From a virus, in the IMG/VR virus record IMGVR_UViG_3300020027_000020, positions 1 to 38,655 of that record: 38,655 bases of DNA; one strand, written 5' to 3'. Made by a program: the position numbers and the translations under genes. Below the pieces are notes generated by a model. The model saw nothing but the letters and a program-made list of their open reading frames with translations, did not search any database and was not told the DNA's origin. This document shows, piece after piece, positions 1 through 6,487 of the stretch. Within the stretch, counting starts at the first letter, position 1. Every line of letters begins with the position of its first letter.

Positions 1-143
1 GGCCTCCCTCGCTTCTGCATGTCCTGCTCCCTGTGATCGGTTCTTCTACCACCCCTGCCCCCGTACCGGCGTGCGGTACGGGGGCGATGGAGCGGGGCCG
101 GTCAGTGGGTGCTAGCTCTACGCTCTGCTCGTTCGGCCTGCCA
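1..143. repeat. Terminal direct repeat, left copy
   Basis: Bases 1-143 align without gaps to 38513-38655. Positions 18-143 are identical (126 bases); the three differences are at 2, 3 and 17. The copy contains a hairpin (57-85) and the 3' end of the gene at 102-287. The repeat means the map is circular or the molecule carries a short direct terminal repeat. An assembly overlap of a circular or circularly permuted genome is as likely as a true packaging repeat. The three differences fall in the start of the gene whose complete copy is at 38323-38532, changing its second codon from Lys to Gln, which could be strain variation or end error. Confidence 0.9.
57..85 (-). terminator. Hairpin terminator after the 61-aa gene
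   Basis: A perfect 12-bp stem (57-68 with 74-85) closes a 5-nt loop. It lies 16 bases beyond the stop codon of the leftward gene 102-287 and before the next leftward gene, whose start is seen at 38532 across the circle junction. No U-tract follows, as is common in actinobacterial terminators. It may only attenuate, since the downstream genes have no obvious promoter of their own. Confidence 0.6.
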
Positions 144-287
144 GTCACCGAAGGAAGTCTGGTTCTCGATGCCAGCGATCCACGCAATCCGCCCATCCCG
201 GTCGTCGGTCTCGATGAGAACCGCCGCCCCCGACTCAAGTTGAGACACCATGTACGCGATCTCTCGCTCCGTCATCTTCTGATTCAT
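102..287 (-). CDS. Hypothetical protein, 61 aa
   Basis: I do not recognise this small acidic protein. The ATG at 287 is preferred over the GTG at 293 because GGGAG lies five bases upstream of the ATG, while the GTG would overlap it. It has no membrane segment or cysteine motif; it carries a run of acidic and arginine residues in the middle and a charged C-terminus. It is the first securely called gene behind the promoter at 493-521, so it is probably expressed with the small-gene operon that continues at 38532 on the circular map. Its 3' end is present a second time in the right terminal repeat (38614-38655). Confidence 0.6.
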   Translation of the reverse strand: MNQKMTEREIAYMVSQLESGAAVLIETDDRDGRIAWIAGIENQTSFGDWQAERAERRASTH

Positions 288-430
288 GTCCACTCCCTGT
301 GATCGGTGGTGTCACAACGGGAACGGTCCGGTCTGGGCTGGTGCGGCTGGTACTCACCTTGCCTCTGAGCCGACTTCCGTCCGGGGCGGAGTGGTCTTCC
401 GCGACTCAAGATCCAGGCTTTATACCGCAC
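284..430 (-). CDS. Possible 48-aa leader gene
   Basis: An open frame from GTG at 430 ends with a TGA that overlaps the ATG at 287 (ATGA), the same coupling used throughout this phage. It encodes a very basic peptide rich in Arg, Pro and Gln. Against it, there is no Shine-Dalgarno sequence and third-position GC is low compared with neighbouring genes. If it is not a gene, 288-492 is simply the untranslated leader between the promoter and the first ORF. Confidence 0.3.
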   Translation of the reverse strand: MRYKAWILSRGRPLRPGRKSAQRQGEYQPHQPRPDRSRCDTTDHREWT

Positions 431-492
431 TTAATCGGGGTAGCCACCACACTCCCGATGCCGTTCTGTTCCGTTCCCGTTGCGATGCCCTA

Positions 493-521
493 AGTAGACA
501 TCAATGAATCGATCGTGTCAA
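493..521 (-). promoter_or_regulatory. Leftward promoter with operator core
   Basis: Read on the minus strand: TTGACA (516-521), a 17-nt spacer and TCTACT (493-498). The spacer begins inside the 16-bp core TGACACGATCGATTCA (505-520). The stretch down to about 484 matches the promoters at 8133 and 34596 almost base for base. It starts 11 bases from the stop codon of the polymerase gene and should drive gene 102-287 and, across the circle junction, the small-gene operon from 38532 leftward. The shared core suggests control by one phage DNA-binding protein. Confidence 0.8.
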
Positions 522-531
522 GCGGATCGCC

Positions 532-3500
532 TCACTTCTCGTAGAGGGCGCCCCAGGTGGTGCCGAACACGAACGGCTTGCCCTGCCCGGCAGTGATGCT
601 GACCGGGATCGAGGCACCGGCCGGCGCCCACATGCGGGACATGGCCGACTGCACCGTACGGGCCACCTCCTCACGGTCCTTGCGCGGCACGCTGAGCACC
701 ACCTCGTCATGAACGATGACGCGCAGCATGGGCAGGATCTCCGGCGCCGTAGCGGCCAGCGTGAGCAGCCCCTCGGCAATCAGGTCACGGGTGGTGGACT
801 GGCCGTACATGGCCGGAGCCTGGGTGTACGCCCGGTCCGGGTCCACGCGCAGCTTCCGGCCGAACCCGTTGTCGATCAACGTGCCCTCTTCGCCCAGCGC
901 ACGCACCCGGTTCTGCCACTCGACCACCTTGGAGAACTCCGCGCGCATGTAGCTGTCCAGGTTCTGCGCCGCCTCCATCGTGACGCCTGCCGTGTTCTCG
1001 ACCATGCCGCGCATGCCGCGCCCGTACAGCCACCCCAGGTCCAGTGTCTTGGCTGGCTTGCGGTCGACGCCGGTCCGGTCGGCGATCTCCTGGTGGAAGT
1101 CGCGCGTGGGGTCGTTCAGCAGCGCGATGAGGTTCGGGTCCTGGGAGTGCGCGGCCACCGCTCGGATGTCGATCTGGTCAAGGTCGATGCTGACCAGAAC
1201 CTCCTCGTCTTCGGGCAGCAGGTAGTACCGCTCGCTGTCCGGCACGCCCTTCTTCAGGACCGTGAGGCCACAGCTCCAACGGCCCGTGGTCTGGAACGGC
1301 TCGAAGGTGTAGTGCACGCGGTCGACGATGACGTTGCCCAGCAGGCTCGCCGCGGTGGTGCGCAGCCCGTTCATGCCCTGGACCGCCTCGATCACCGGCA
1401 CGGCCGCGGGCACGTTCTTCTCGGCGTGGGCCAGCGCGTACGCCATCGTCTCCTTCTTCAGGGACAGCGACCCGTCCTTGCCCCGGGGCCAACTGGCCAC
1501 GGGGAACCCGAGCCCGGACAGCGCCGCCTCGAACGCCTTCTTCCCTGCCTCTGTGCGCTGCGGTGCGGCCGACTCCCCGCCACCCTTGGTCGTCAGGGGG
1601 AATCCGTACTCCTGCGAGAGCATCAACTTGCCCGCGGCCGAGCGCTCGGCGTCCTCCTGTACGCGTCCCTGAAGGGCGGGCAGGTCCACCTTGAACCCGT
1701 TGAGCGTGGTGCGCGCCGTGATGGCGCAGACGCGCGCCTCACGCGCCTCGTAGGGATCCCACGGGATGGCAGCGTCCAGCTCTGCGGTGACCTTCAGATC
1801 CTCACGCAGGTACTCGACGTAGCGTGGGTCGCTCGCCGGGATGTGGTCCCACCCGCCGAACTCCTTTGCCAGTGCCTCGCCGAGTCCCGACTTGCCGGGC
1901 CGACCGAGGTAGCGCTCCGACAGGGCGTCCATGCTGTAGCGCTTGAAGCCGGGCCCGGATGCCGTCTCGTAGCTGGTGGGCGGGTCGTTCTGGAATGCGG
2001 CGATGCGCAGATCCCGGCCCCCGATGATCGTCTCCTCCACAGGGACGCCGTGGTGCCAGTCCATGGCGATCGAGTCGAAGAAGAAGTTGTTCACCCCGAC
2101 CAGGGGCAGCGCTTTCATTCCCCGGGTGACAGTCATCAGGTCCGGCGGGGAGGCAGTCACCACCCGATCACCGACGCCGACCAGCTTCACGTACTCGCCG
2201 ACCGGGGCGGAGAACAGGTCGTCGGCGCTGCCTGTCTCGATGTCGAACGGGACGAAGCCCTTGATCACTTCCGCACTGTCGCGAAAGTGATCCGGCTCGG
2301 GGTCCGCGTCGGGCTCGGACGGGCCCTCGAACGGGGAGCCCCCGCCGGCAGGACCTTGACCGTTTCCACGGTTGATCGCTGCGCCGAACCAGCCGCGCAC
2401 CTGTCGGCCACCGGCAGACTTGCGGCCGGTCGTCACCTTCCTGCCCTTGATCGCCTCGTGCCCGCCGAACCGGGACGCGAACGTCTTGTCGTTCCACGGC
2501 CGGTGGCCCGCGTCGCCCGCCCACGTGTTGAAGGCGGTCAGCATCACGGACGACTGAGTGAAGTCCTCCGGGTTGAAGACCAGGCACTCATCACTGAAGC
2601 CGATGATCTGGTCCGTCTCGGCGCGCCATTCACGGGTAGACCGCTCGATCTCCGGCGGGTTCTCCATCATCTGACGGTCACGGGCGTACCACTTGACCGC
2701 CCCCGCCACCATCCAGCTGAGCGCCGCCGCGCGGACGTCGGGATTGTGGTGTGCGTACTGAAGGCTGGGGTCTCCTTGCCGGTCTGTGGCCAGCGTGAGC
2801 GCCTTGCCAGGCTTGCGGAAGGTATACGGGAAGGAGAGCAGGCACAGGCGCCTCCAGGTGCCGTGGTCCGTCTCCGTAACGATCGGCCGGTGGTTGGTGT
2901 TGATGAACAGGCTGTGCGTGGTGGCGAAGGAAACCGTGTCCTGACGGATGCGCCGGGCCGTGATCATCTCCGTGCCCAGGGTGGTCTTGATCCGCTGGGT
3001 GTTGAGGTGCCGTTCCTCGGGCGTCTCCTCAAGGACTGCGTACCGCGCACCCCGCAGATCCATGAGCTCGGTGGGGTGCGCATCGGGGGACGCCATGAGT
3101 ACGCGATCGGAGATGACGACTCCGTACCCGCCGAGCGCGCCGTACACCGCGTTCACGATGGTGGACTTACCGTTCTCGCCGGACCCATGGGCGATGACCA
3201 ACTGGTGGTCCGCCACCGGGTAGCCGGTAGCAGCCTGACCGATCCGGTCCTGATACCAGTCATGCACGCCATCGGGGAGCGCGGTCAGTGCCTTGTCCCA
3301 CATCGGGTGGGTGTAGCCGGGGCGGTACTCCGCGCCCGCGATCTTGGTCATCAGGTCGTCCGGGGAGAACGGGCGCAGCGCGCCGGTCGGCAGGTGCACC
3401 GTGCCGTTGAGAGCGGTCAGCAAGTCGGGGTCCGCATCGAAGTCCTCGGCCCGACGCTGCACGGAGTCGACGCCGCGAGACAGGTCCAGCAGCGCGCGCA

Positions 3501-4527
3501 GCCGGGACTTGCTCAGCACGCCGCGCCACCCGGAGATCTTCCCCGTCAGGTTTGCCGCCTTGTCCGCCGCCTGTGCGGCCAGCGCCCCGTCGTACCGGTT
3601 GCTCGCCCACTGCCGGATCGCTTCCACGGGCTCGACGTCGGAGACCTCACGCCACACCTTGCCGGTCCACGCCATCCAGCCGAGTCCGGCGGACCAGCAG
3701 TACTTCCCGGAGAGCGCCTCATCGGCCGCCTCTTCCACCAGGAACGCGTCGGTGAAGGACGCATCTGCCGCTACCGCTCCGGGCGCCGTAGCGGTAGCGG
3801 CAGCGGCCAGCGTGGCGGTGTCCCCGCCGGCCGCAAAGAAGTCGTCGACGCCCTTCACAGGCACGCCTGCCACCTCGGCGGGGACCACGATGTACTTGAC
3901 CTCTTTGGCCCCGCGGCTGCACAGCCACGCTCCGAGCCGCTTCATGGCCTGCTGCACGTTGCGGTTGCTCGATGCGTCGGCGTCGAAGCAGAGCACCATC
4001 ACGCGCCCCTTGAGGGGGATCTCCTCCCAGTCCCCGAGGACGCCGGTTCCCTGGCGCCAGTTGTAGACGCCGGAGACGCCGAGTGCGGCGCAGCCCTGGG
4101 AGACAAGTGAGTCGACCTTCTTCATGCCCTCGGTGACCCACAGGGGCGTCTCCTCAGGCCCGTCCTCGGCGTCGAGCTTGGCGCGGGTGAACGCGGGGAC
4201 GTCGATGCAGAGCGGCGCGCCCTTGGGCGTCTCGTACTTCCGTGGGACAGGGCTGCCGTCGACGCGCATCCGGAGCAACGGGGTCGCCGGTTTGATCTGG
4301 ACGCCGGCGAGCTCACCGTTGCGGCGGTGCATCGGGACGTACAGAAGGGGGTAGAGCCCCTCCCTGCCGCGCGTGTAGGGGGTGAAGCCGTCCCGCTCCA
4401 GGGTGGCGTCCTCCTCAGCGGTGCCCGTCATGGTCATGTACCCCCGTGCGGCGGCCACCTCGGGAAGGACTGCGGACTGCTCGATGACCTCGGCCATGTG
4501 CGCATCGTTCAACTGCGGAAAGTCCAC
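532..4527 (-). CDS. Toprim-SF3 helicase-exonuclease-DNA polymerase A fusion
   Basis: This 1331-residue protein probably carries out most of phage DNA replication. Visible in order: a Toprim/DUF3854-like part (VTEGMKK near 130-136 and FDAD near 180), a D5-type region, an SF3 helicase with Walker A GSGENGKST near 447-455, a 3'-5' exonuclease (FDIETG near 761, then a YLREDLKVT-type third motif), and family A polymerase motifs (motif A around DLDQIDIR near 1112, motif B with KTLDLGWLYGRG, motif C VIVHDEVV near 1271). No AEP or zinc primase motif was recognised, so priming is uncertain. The GTG start has GAAAGG nine bases upstream; an ATG at 4497 is an alternative. In many phages the helicase and polymerase are separate genes. 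No second polymerase is seen in the window. Confidence 0.92.
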   Translation of the reverse strand: MDFPQLNDAHMAEVIEQSAVLPEVAAARGYMTMTGTAEEDATLERDGFTPYTRGREGLYPLLYVPMHRRNGELAGVQIKPATPLLRMRVDGSPVPRKYETPKGAPLCIDVPAFTRAKLDAEDGPEETPLWVTEGMKKVDSLVSQGCAALGVSGVYNWRQGTGVLGDWEEIPLKGRVMVLCFDADASSNRNVQQAMKRLGAWLCSRGAKEVKYIVVPAEVAGVPVKGVDDFFAAGGDTATLAAAATATAPGAVAADASFTDAFLVEEAADEALSGKYCWSAGLGWMAWTGKVWREVSDVEPVEAIRQWASNRYDGALAAQAADKAANLTGKISGWRGVLSKSRLRALLDLSRGVDSVQRRAEDFDADPDLLTALNGTVHLPTGALRPFSPDDLMTKIAGAEYRPGYTHPMWDKALTALPDGVHDWYQDRIGQAATGYPVADHQLVIAHGSGENGKSTIVNAVYGALGGYGVVISDRVLMASPDAHPTELMDLRGARYAVLEETPEERHLNTQRIKTTLGTEMITARRIRQDTVSFATTHSLFINTNHRPIVTETDHGTWRRLCLLSFPYTFRKPGKALTLATDRQGDPSLQYAHHNPDVRAAALSWMVAGAVKWYARDRQMMENPPEIERSTREWRAETDQIIGFSDECLVFNPEDFTQSSVMLTAFNTWAGDAGHRPWNDKTFASRFGGHEAIKGRKVTTGRKSAGGRQVRGWFGAAINRGNGQGPAGGGSPFEGPSEPDADPEPDHFRDSAEVIKGFVPFDIETGSADDLFSAPVGEYVKLVGVGDRVVTASPPDLMTVTRGMKALPLVGVNNFFFDSIAMDWHHGVPVEETIIGGRDLRIAAFQNDPPTSYETASGPGFKRYSMDALSERYLGRPGKSGLGEALAKEFGGWDHIPASDPRYVEYLREDLKVTAELDAAIPWDPYEAREARVCAITARTTLNGFKVDLPALQGRVQEDAERSAAGKLMLSQEYGFPLTTKGGGESAAPQRTEAGKKAFEAALSGLGFPVASWPRGKDGSLSLKKETMAYALAHAEKNVPAAVPVIEAVQGMNGLRTTAASLLGNVIVDRVHYTFEPFQTTGRWSCGLTVLKKGVPDSERYYLLPEDEEVLVSIDLDQIDIRAVAAHSQDPNLIALLNDPTRDFHQEIADRTGVDRKPAKTLDLGWLYGRGMRGMVENTAGVTMEAAQNLDSYMRAEFSKVVEWQNRVRALGEEGTLIDNGFGRKLRVDPDRAYTQAPAMYGQSTTRDLIAEGLLTLAATAPEILPMLRVIVHDEVVLSVPRKDREEVARTVQSAMSRMWAPAGASIPVSITAGQGKPFVFGTTWGALYEK

Positions 4528-4562
4528 TGGTGCTAGCCTTTCAGTGCGTGTAGCAAGGTGAT

Positions 4563-4599
4563 GAACGCCCGACGGGAGTAAGAGGCCCGTCGGGCGTTC
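4563..4599 (-). terminator. Strong hairpin between HTH gene and replication gene
   Basis: A perfect 14-bp stem (4563-4576 with 4586-4599) with a 9-nt loop lies in the 193-base gap between the replication gene start (4527) and the upstream HTH gene stop (4721). It could end transcription from the HTH gene or attenuate entry into the replication gene. I found no convincing -35/-10 pair for the replication gene between it and 4527, which favours attenuation or an unusual promoter. Confidence 0.6.
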
Positions 4600-4637
4600 T
4601 GCTGTGCGAGGGTGCCTGACCTGCTGAAATTCGCGAT

Positions 4638-4724
4638 CTAGTCGGGTAAGACAGCAGATCCGGTGAAGCCCTAGAGGATTTACCTTACGCGAGTTTTACT
4701 GGATCTGCTGTCTTACCCGACTAG
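4638..4724. repeat. Long inverted-repeat element, copy 1
   Basis: A perfect 24-bp inverted repeat (4638-4661 with 4701-4724) surrounds a 39-nt spacer. The arms read CTAGTCGGGTAAGACAGCAG followed by ATCC. The right arm ends on the TAG stop codon of the HTH gene at 4721-4912. A second copy with the same spacer length and about two-thirds identity in the spacer, in opposite orientation, lies at 25534-25621. The function is unknown; candidates are a replication or recombination site, a MITE-like insertion, or a structured RNA/terminator. Confidence 0.9.
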
Positions 4725-4912
4725 GCGCTTTTCCGGTGCCGCTTTTGGATGGATTCGATCTCCTCTCGTACGTACCAGGGGCGCCCGTTCGCCGGGTCCC
4801 GGTCTTCCGTGATGCGGCCGCTCTCCGCCCACCGCTTGATGGTGCGGATGTTGACGCCGGCCAGCGCGGCCGCGTGCTTCTTCTTGATGAGGGTGCGTGC
4901 TTGCGTCTCCAT
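4721..4912 (-). CDS. MerR/excisionase-like HTH protein
   Basis: A 63-residue DNA-binding protein. The pattern AALAGVNIRTIKRW followed by GRPWYVREEI fits the small winged helix-turn-helix fold of excisionases and MerR/AlpA-like regulators (HTH_17 type): a recognition helix, then a wing and a final helix. The ATG at 4912 is chosen because the longer frame from 4957 has GGAG directly against its ATG and a less plausible N-terminus; the chosen start has only a weak G-rich upstream region. It is divergent from the HTH genes beginning at 4997, across a promoter/operator region, so it is a candidate regulator of that switch. No integrase is present, so a true excisionase role is unlikely. Confidence 0.75.
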   Translation of the reverse strand: METQARTLIKKKHAAALAGVNIRTIKRWAESGRITEDRDPANGRPWYVREEIESIQKRHRKSA

Positions 4913-4930
4913 GCCCCCGAGGATACGGCG

Positions 4931-4982
4931 TGATGCCCGACATTGACACTGGCGCATCTCCGTGACACGATCGATTCATTCA
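4931..4982 (+). promoter_or_regulatory. Rightward early promoter with overlapping operator
   Basis: TTGACA (4943-4948), a 17-nt spacer and CACGAT (4966-4971) precede the gene at 4997. The 20-bp sequence 4963-4982 equals 8134-8153 exactly, but here the operator core covers the -10 and start site instead of the -35 and spacer. An upstream box, atgcccga plus two bases directly before TTGACA, recurs at the 9984 promoter. This layout supports repressor binding rather than shared promoter sequence alone. Confidence 0.7.
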
Positions 4983-4996
4983 ACCAGGAGGAACGC

Positions 4997-5242
4997 ATGA
5001 CGCTCATCATCCCGCCCCTCACCACCGACCACGTCGACGTGCTGATGATCCTCGCCCGCGGCGGCACCCGCCAGGAAGCAGCCGACCACCTCGGCATCAG
5101 CCTGCCGACGCTGAGCCGGATCCTGAACAACACCTACCGGGTGGCGGGGACCGTGAACACCACGTCCACTGTCGCGCGGCTGCTCATCTCCGGCCACCTC
5201 GTCATGACGGATGCCGACTTTCCCGCCGTGGACCGCACGTGA
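4997..5242 (+). CDS. Small LuxR/GerE-type HTH protein
   Basis: An 81-residue protein with a GerE-like helix-turn-helix: GTRQEAADHLGISLPTLSRIL near residues 30-50, followed by a helix pattern ending GTVNTTSTVARLL. It lacks any receiver or ligand domain, so it is a stand-alone DNA-binding module. The ATG at 4997 has AGGAGG upstream at good spacing. It is the first gene of the rightward unit and is followed by a paralogue with a GTGA overlap. Position right behind an operator-controlled promoter suggests autoregulation. Alternatively the fold could mediate sigma-factor-like or anti-host regulation; no target is visible. Confidence 0.7.
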   Translation: MTLIIPPLTTDHVDVLMILARGGTRQEAADHLGISLPTLSRILNNTYRVAGTVNTTSTVARLLISGHLVMTDADFPAVDRT

Positions 5243-5595
5243 TGACCGCCACCGACGGGGCCTGCACCTACGGAGAGGACCGCTCGATCGGTTCTGGGTG
5301 CATCAAGCCGGCGGGGCACGTCGGTACGCACCTTGTAGCCGAGGGCGACAGCCCGCCTGTGCGGACCCTCAAGCCGCGGCTGACACCCACCCAACTCACC
5401 CTGGCGGAGTTGCTGGCCGAGGGTTGCACCCGGAAGTACGCGGCGTGCCTGACGCGCACCAGCACGGGCACTGTGGACCGCCTCATCACGCAGATGATCA
5501 CGATCACCGGCACCACCAACGTCGCGTCCCTGGTCGCGTACCTCGTGCACCTGGATCTGATCCGCCCGAACTTCCCGACGGAGGAGACACAGTGA
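5239..5595 (+). CDS. Second LuxR-type HTH protein, paralogue of the preceding gene
   Basis: A 118-residue protein. Its second half matches the preceding protein: a TPTQLTLAELLAEG-type helix, a TxxTVDRL helix-turn-helix, then ITGTTNVASLVAYLVHLDLI. The N-terminal 45 residues carry CxxG and a GHVGTH-like segment that may bind metal or be a remnant of another domain. It starts at GTG 5239 (or the adjacent ATG at 5242), overlapping the previous stop. Both genes probably arose by duplication. Role inferred as DNA-binding regulator; the target is unknown. Confidence 0.65.
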   Translation: MMTATDGACTYGEDRSIGSGCIKPAGHVGTHLVAEGDSPPVRTLKPRLTPTQLTLAELLAEGCTRKYAACLTRTSTGTVDRLITQMITITGTTNVASLVAYLVHLDLIRPNFPTEETQ

Positions 5596-5834
5596 GTATC
5601 CACCCGGTCGTACTTGCCGACCTGAAGCTGTCCCAGGCGCGCGCCACCCTTGACCTGGAGCGGACCCGAGCGCGTCGTGAGGCGCTCCCCAACAGCACCT
5701 ACACCCACACCACGGCGATGCGCCTGCACAAGACGGAGAAGCAGCAGGCCGCGGTAAAGGGGTCCTGGGATCTCGTCGTCGCGTCGGTCGAGGACGAGTT
5801 CGAGGTCGACGAGAGAACGGTTCCGGGTGAATGA
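5592..5834 (+). CDS. Hypothetical helical protein, 80 aa
   Basis: A charged, mostly helical protein, rich in Arg, Leu, Glu and Lys, with no recognised domain. The GTG start at 5592 overlaps the previous stop (GTGA) and has GGAGGA upstream at good spacing. It ends in an acidic segment, and its stop overlaps the next ATG. It belongs to the coupled early series 4997-8129. Confidence 0.65.
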   Translation: MSIHPVVLADLKLSQARATLDLERTRARREALPNSTYTHTTAMRLHKTEKQQAAVKGSWDLVVASVEDEFEVDERTVPGE

Positions 5835-6076
5835 GAACGCCGGAGCAGCGCCGGAAGTGGCGCAAGGACATCAAGGCGCGCGCCGAGTTGGACCCCTCCA
5901 TGCGCGACCGGGCCGGACACGGCAAGTGGTACACGTACAGCGACCTCGGGTGCAGCTGCCGGCCGTGCATCGACGCGGGGAACGCGCGGTCGGTGGCGCG
6001 TACCGCACACCGGGCGGGGCGCTCGTGCGGATCACTGTTGTGCGTCAGGTGTGTGCTGGGTGGTACCCAATCGTGA
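5831..6076 (+). CDS. Small Cys-containing protein, 81 aa
   Basis: A basic protein with a GKWYTYSDLGCSCRPC segment in the middle and CVRC near the C-terminus. The pairs of cysteines suggest a zinc ribbon. The ATG overlaps the preceding stop (ATGA). Function is not recognised; small zinc-ribbon proteins of this kind are common in actinophage early regions and may bind nucleic acid. Confidence 0.65.
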   Translation: MRTPEQRRKWRKDIKARAELDPSMRDRAGHGKWYTYSDLGCSCRPCIDAGNARSVARTAHRAGRSCGSLLCVRCVLGGTQS

Positions 6077-6101
6077 ACCGAGTCATGAAGGAGTGGGAGT
6101 A

Positions 6102-6224
6102 GTGGGGATGTACCGAGATGGGCGCCGAGCGGCTGCGGCCCGGCGCCGGAGGAATCGAGCGAACAGGAACCTGATCTTCGTGGTCGGTCTGTTTCTCCTG
6201 GTCGTGTGGGTGATGGCGCGATGA
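6102..6224 (+). CDS. Small single-pass membrane protein, 40 aa
   Basis: The frame from GTG 6102 (or ATG 6108) encodes a strongly Arg-rich N-terminus followed by one hydrophobic segment, NLIFVVGLFLLVVWVMA. The stop overlaps the next ATG (ATGA at 6221). AGGAG lies eight bases before the GTG, and GGGAG eight bases before the ATG, so both starts are possible. A positively charged cytoplasmic tail plus one helix fits an inner-membrane peptide of unknown role. Confidence 0.55.
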   Translation: MGMYRDGRRAAAARRRRNRANRNLIFVVGLFLLVVWVMAR

Positions 6225-6487
6225 CCGAGTGGACCGAGACGCGAGACGACCGAGAGCTTCAGGGGCCTGGCCGGTACGTCGGCATGGCGTACCTCAACGT
6301 GGTCGGGCTGCTCCCCGGTCAGGACGTCTGCTACGCCACGCTGCTGGCCACCGCCGCGGCGTACGAGACGATCGGGGACGCCCTGAAGGAGAACGCAGAG
6401 GATCAGTTCCGGGGCGAGCACCCGGCAGCCACCGCCGTTCGCGGACAGGTCCACCTCGTGCAGTACAAGGTGGGCGACGATGACTGA
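6221..6487 (+). CDS. Hypothetical protein, 88 aa
   Basis: Not recognised. The protein has an Ala-rich helical centre (ATLLATAAAYETIGDAL) and an acidic C-terminus. It begins at ATG 6221 overlapping the previous stop and overlaps the helicase start by eight bases, so it is translationally coupled to both. It may be a helicase accessory protein by position only. Confidence 0.6.
   Translation: MTEWTETRDDRELQGPGRYVGMAYLNVVGLLPGQDVCYATLLATAAAYETIGDALKENAEDQFRGEHPAATAVRGQVHLVQYKVGDDD

Noticed and set aside
709-4110. 1133-codon open frame on the plus strand
   Set aside because: It lies opposite the replication gene, whose motifs are unambiguous. Its product is Arg/His/Pro/Gly-rich without domains, typical of an antisense shadow in high-GC DNA.
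4721-4912. Excisionase paired with an integrase
   Set aside because: The HTH fold would allow an excisionase, but no tyrosine or serine recombinase gene was recognised in the window.
5134-5970. 278-codon minus-strand frame
   Set aside because: Overlaps four coupled rightward genes with good ribosome sites; composition is shadow-like.
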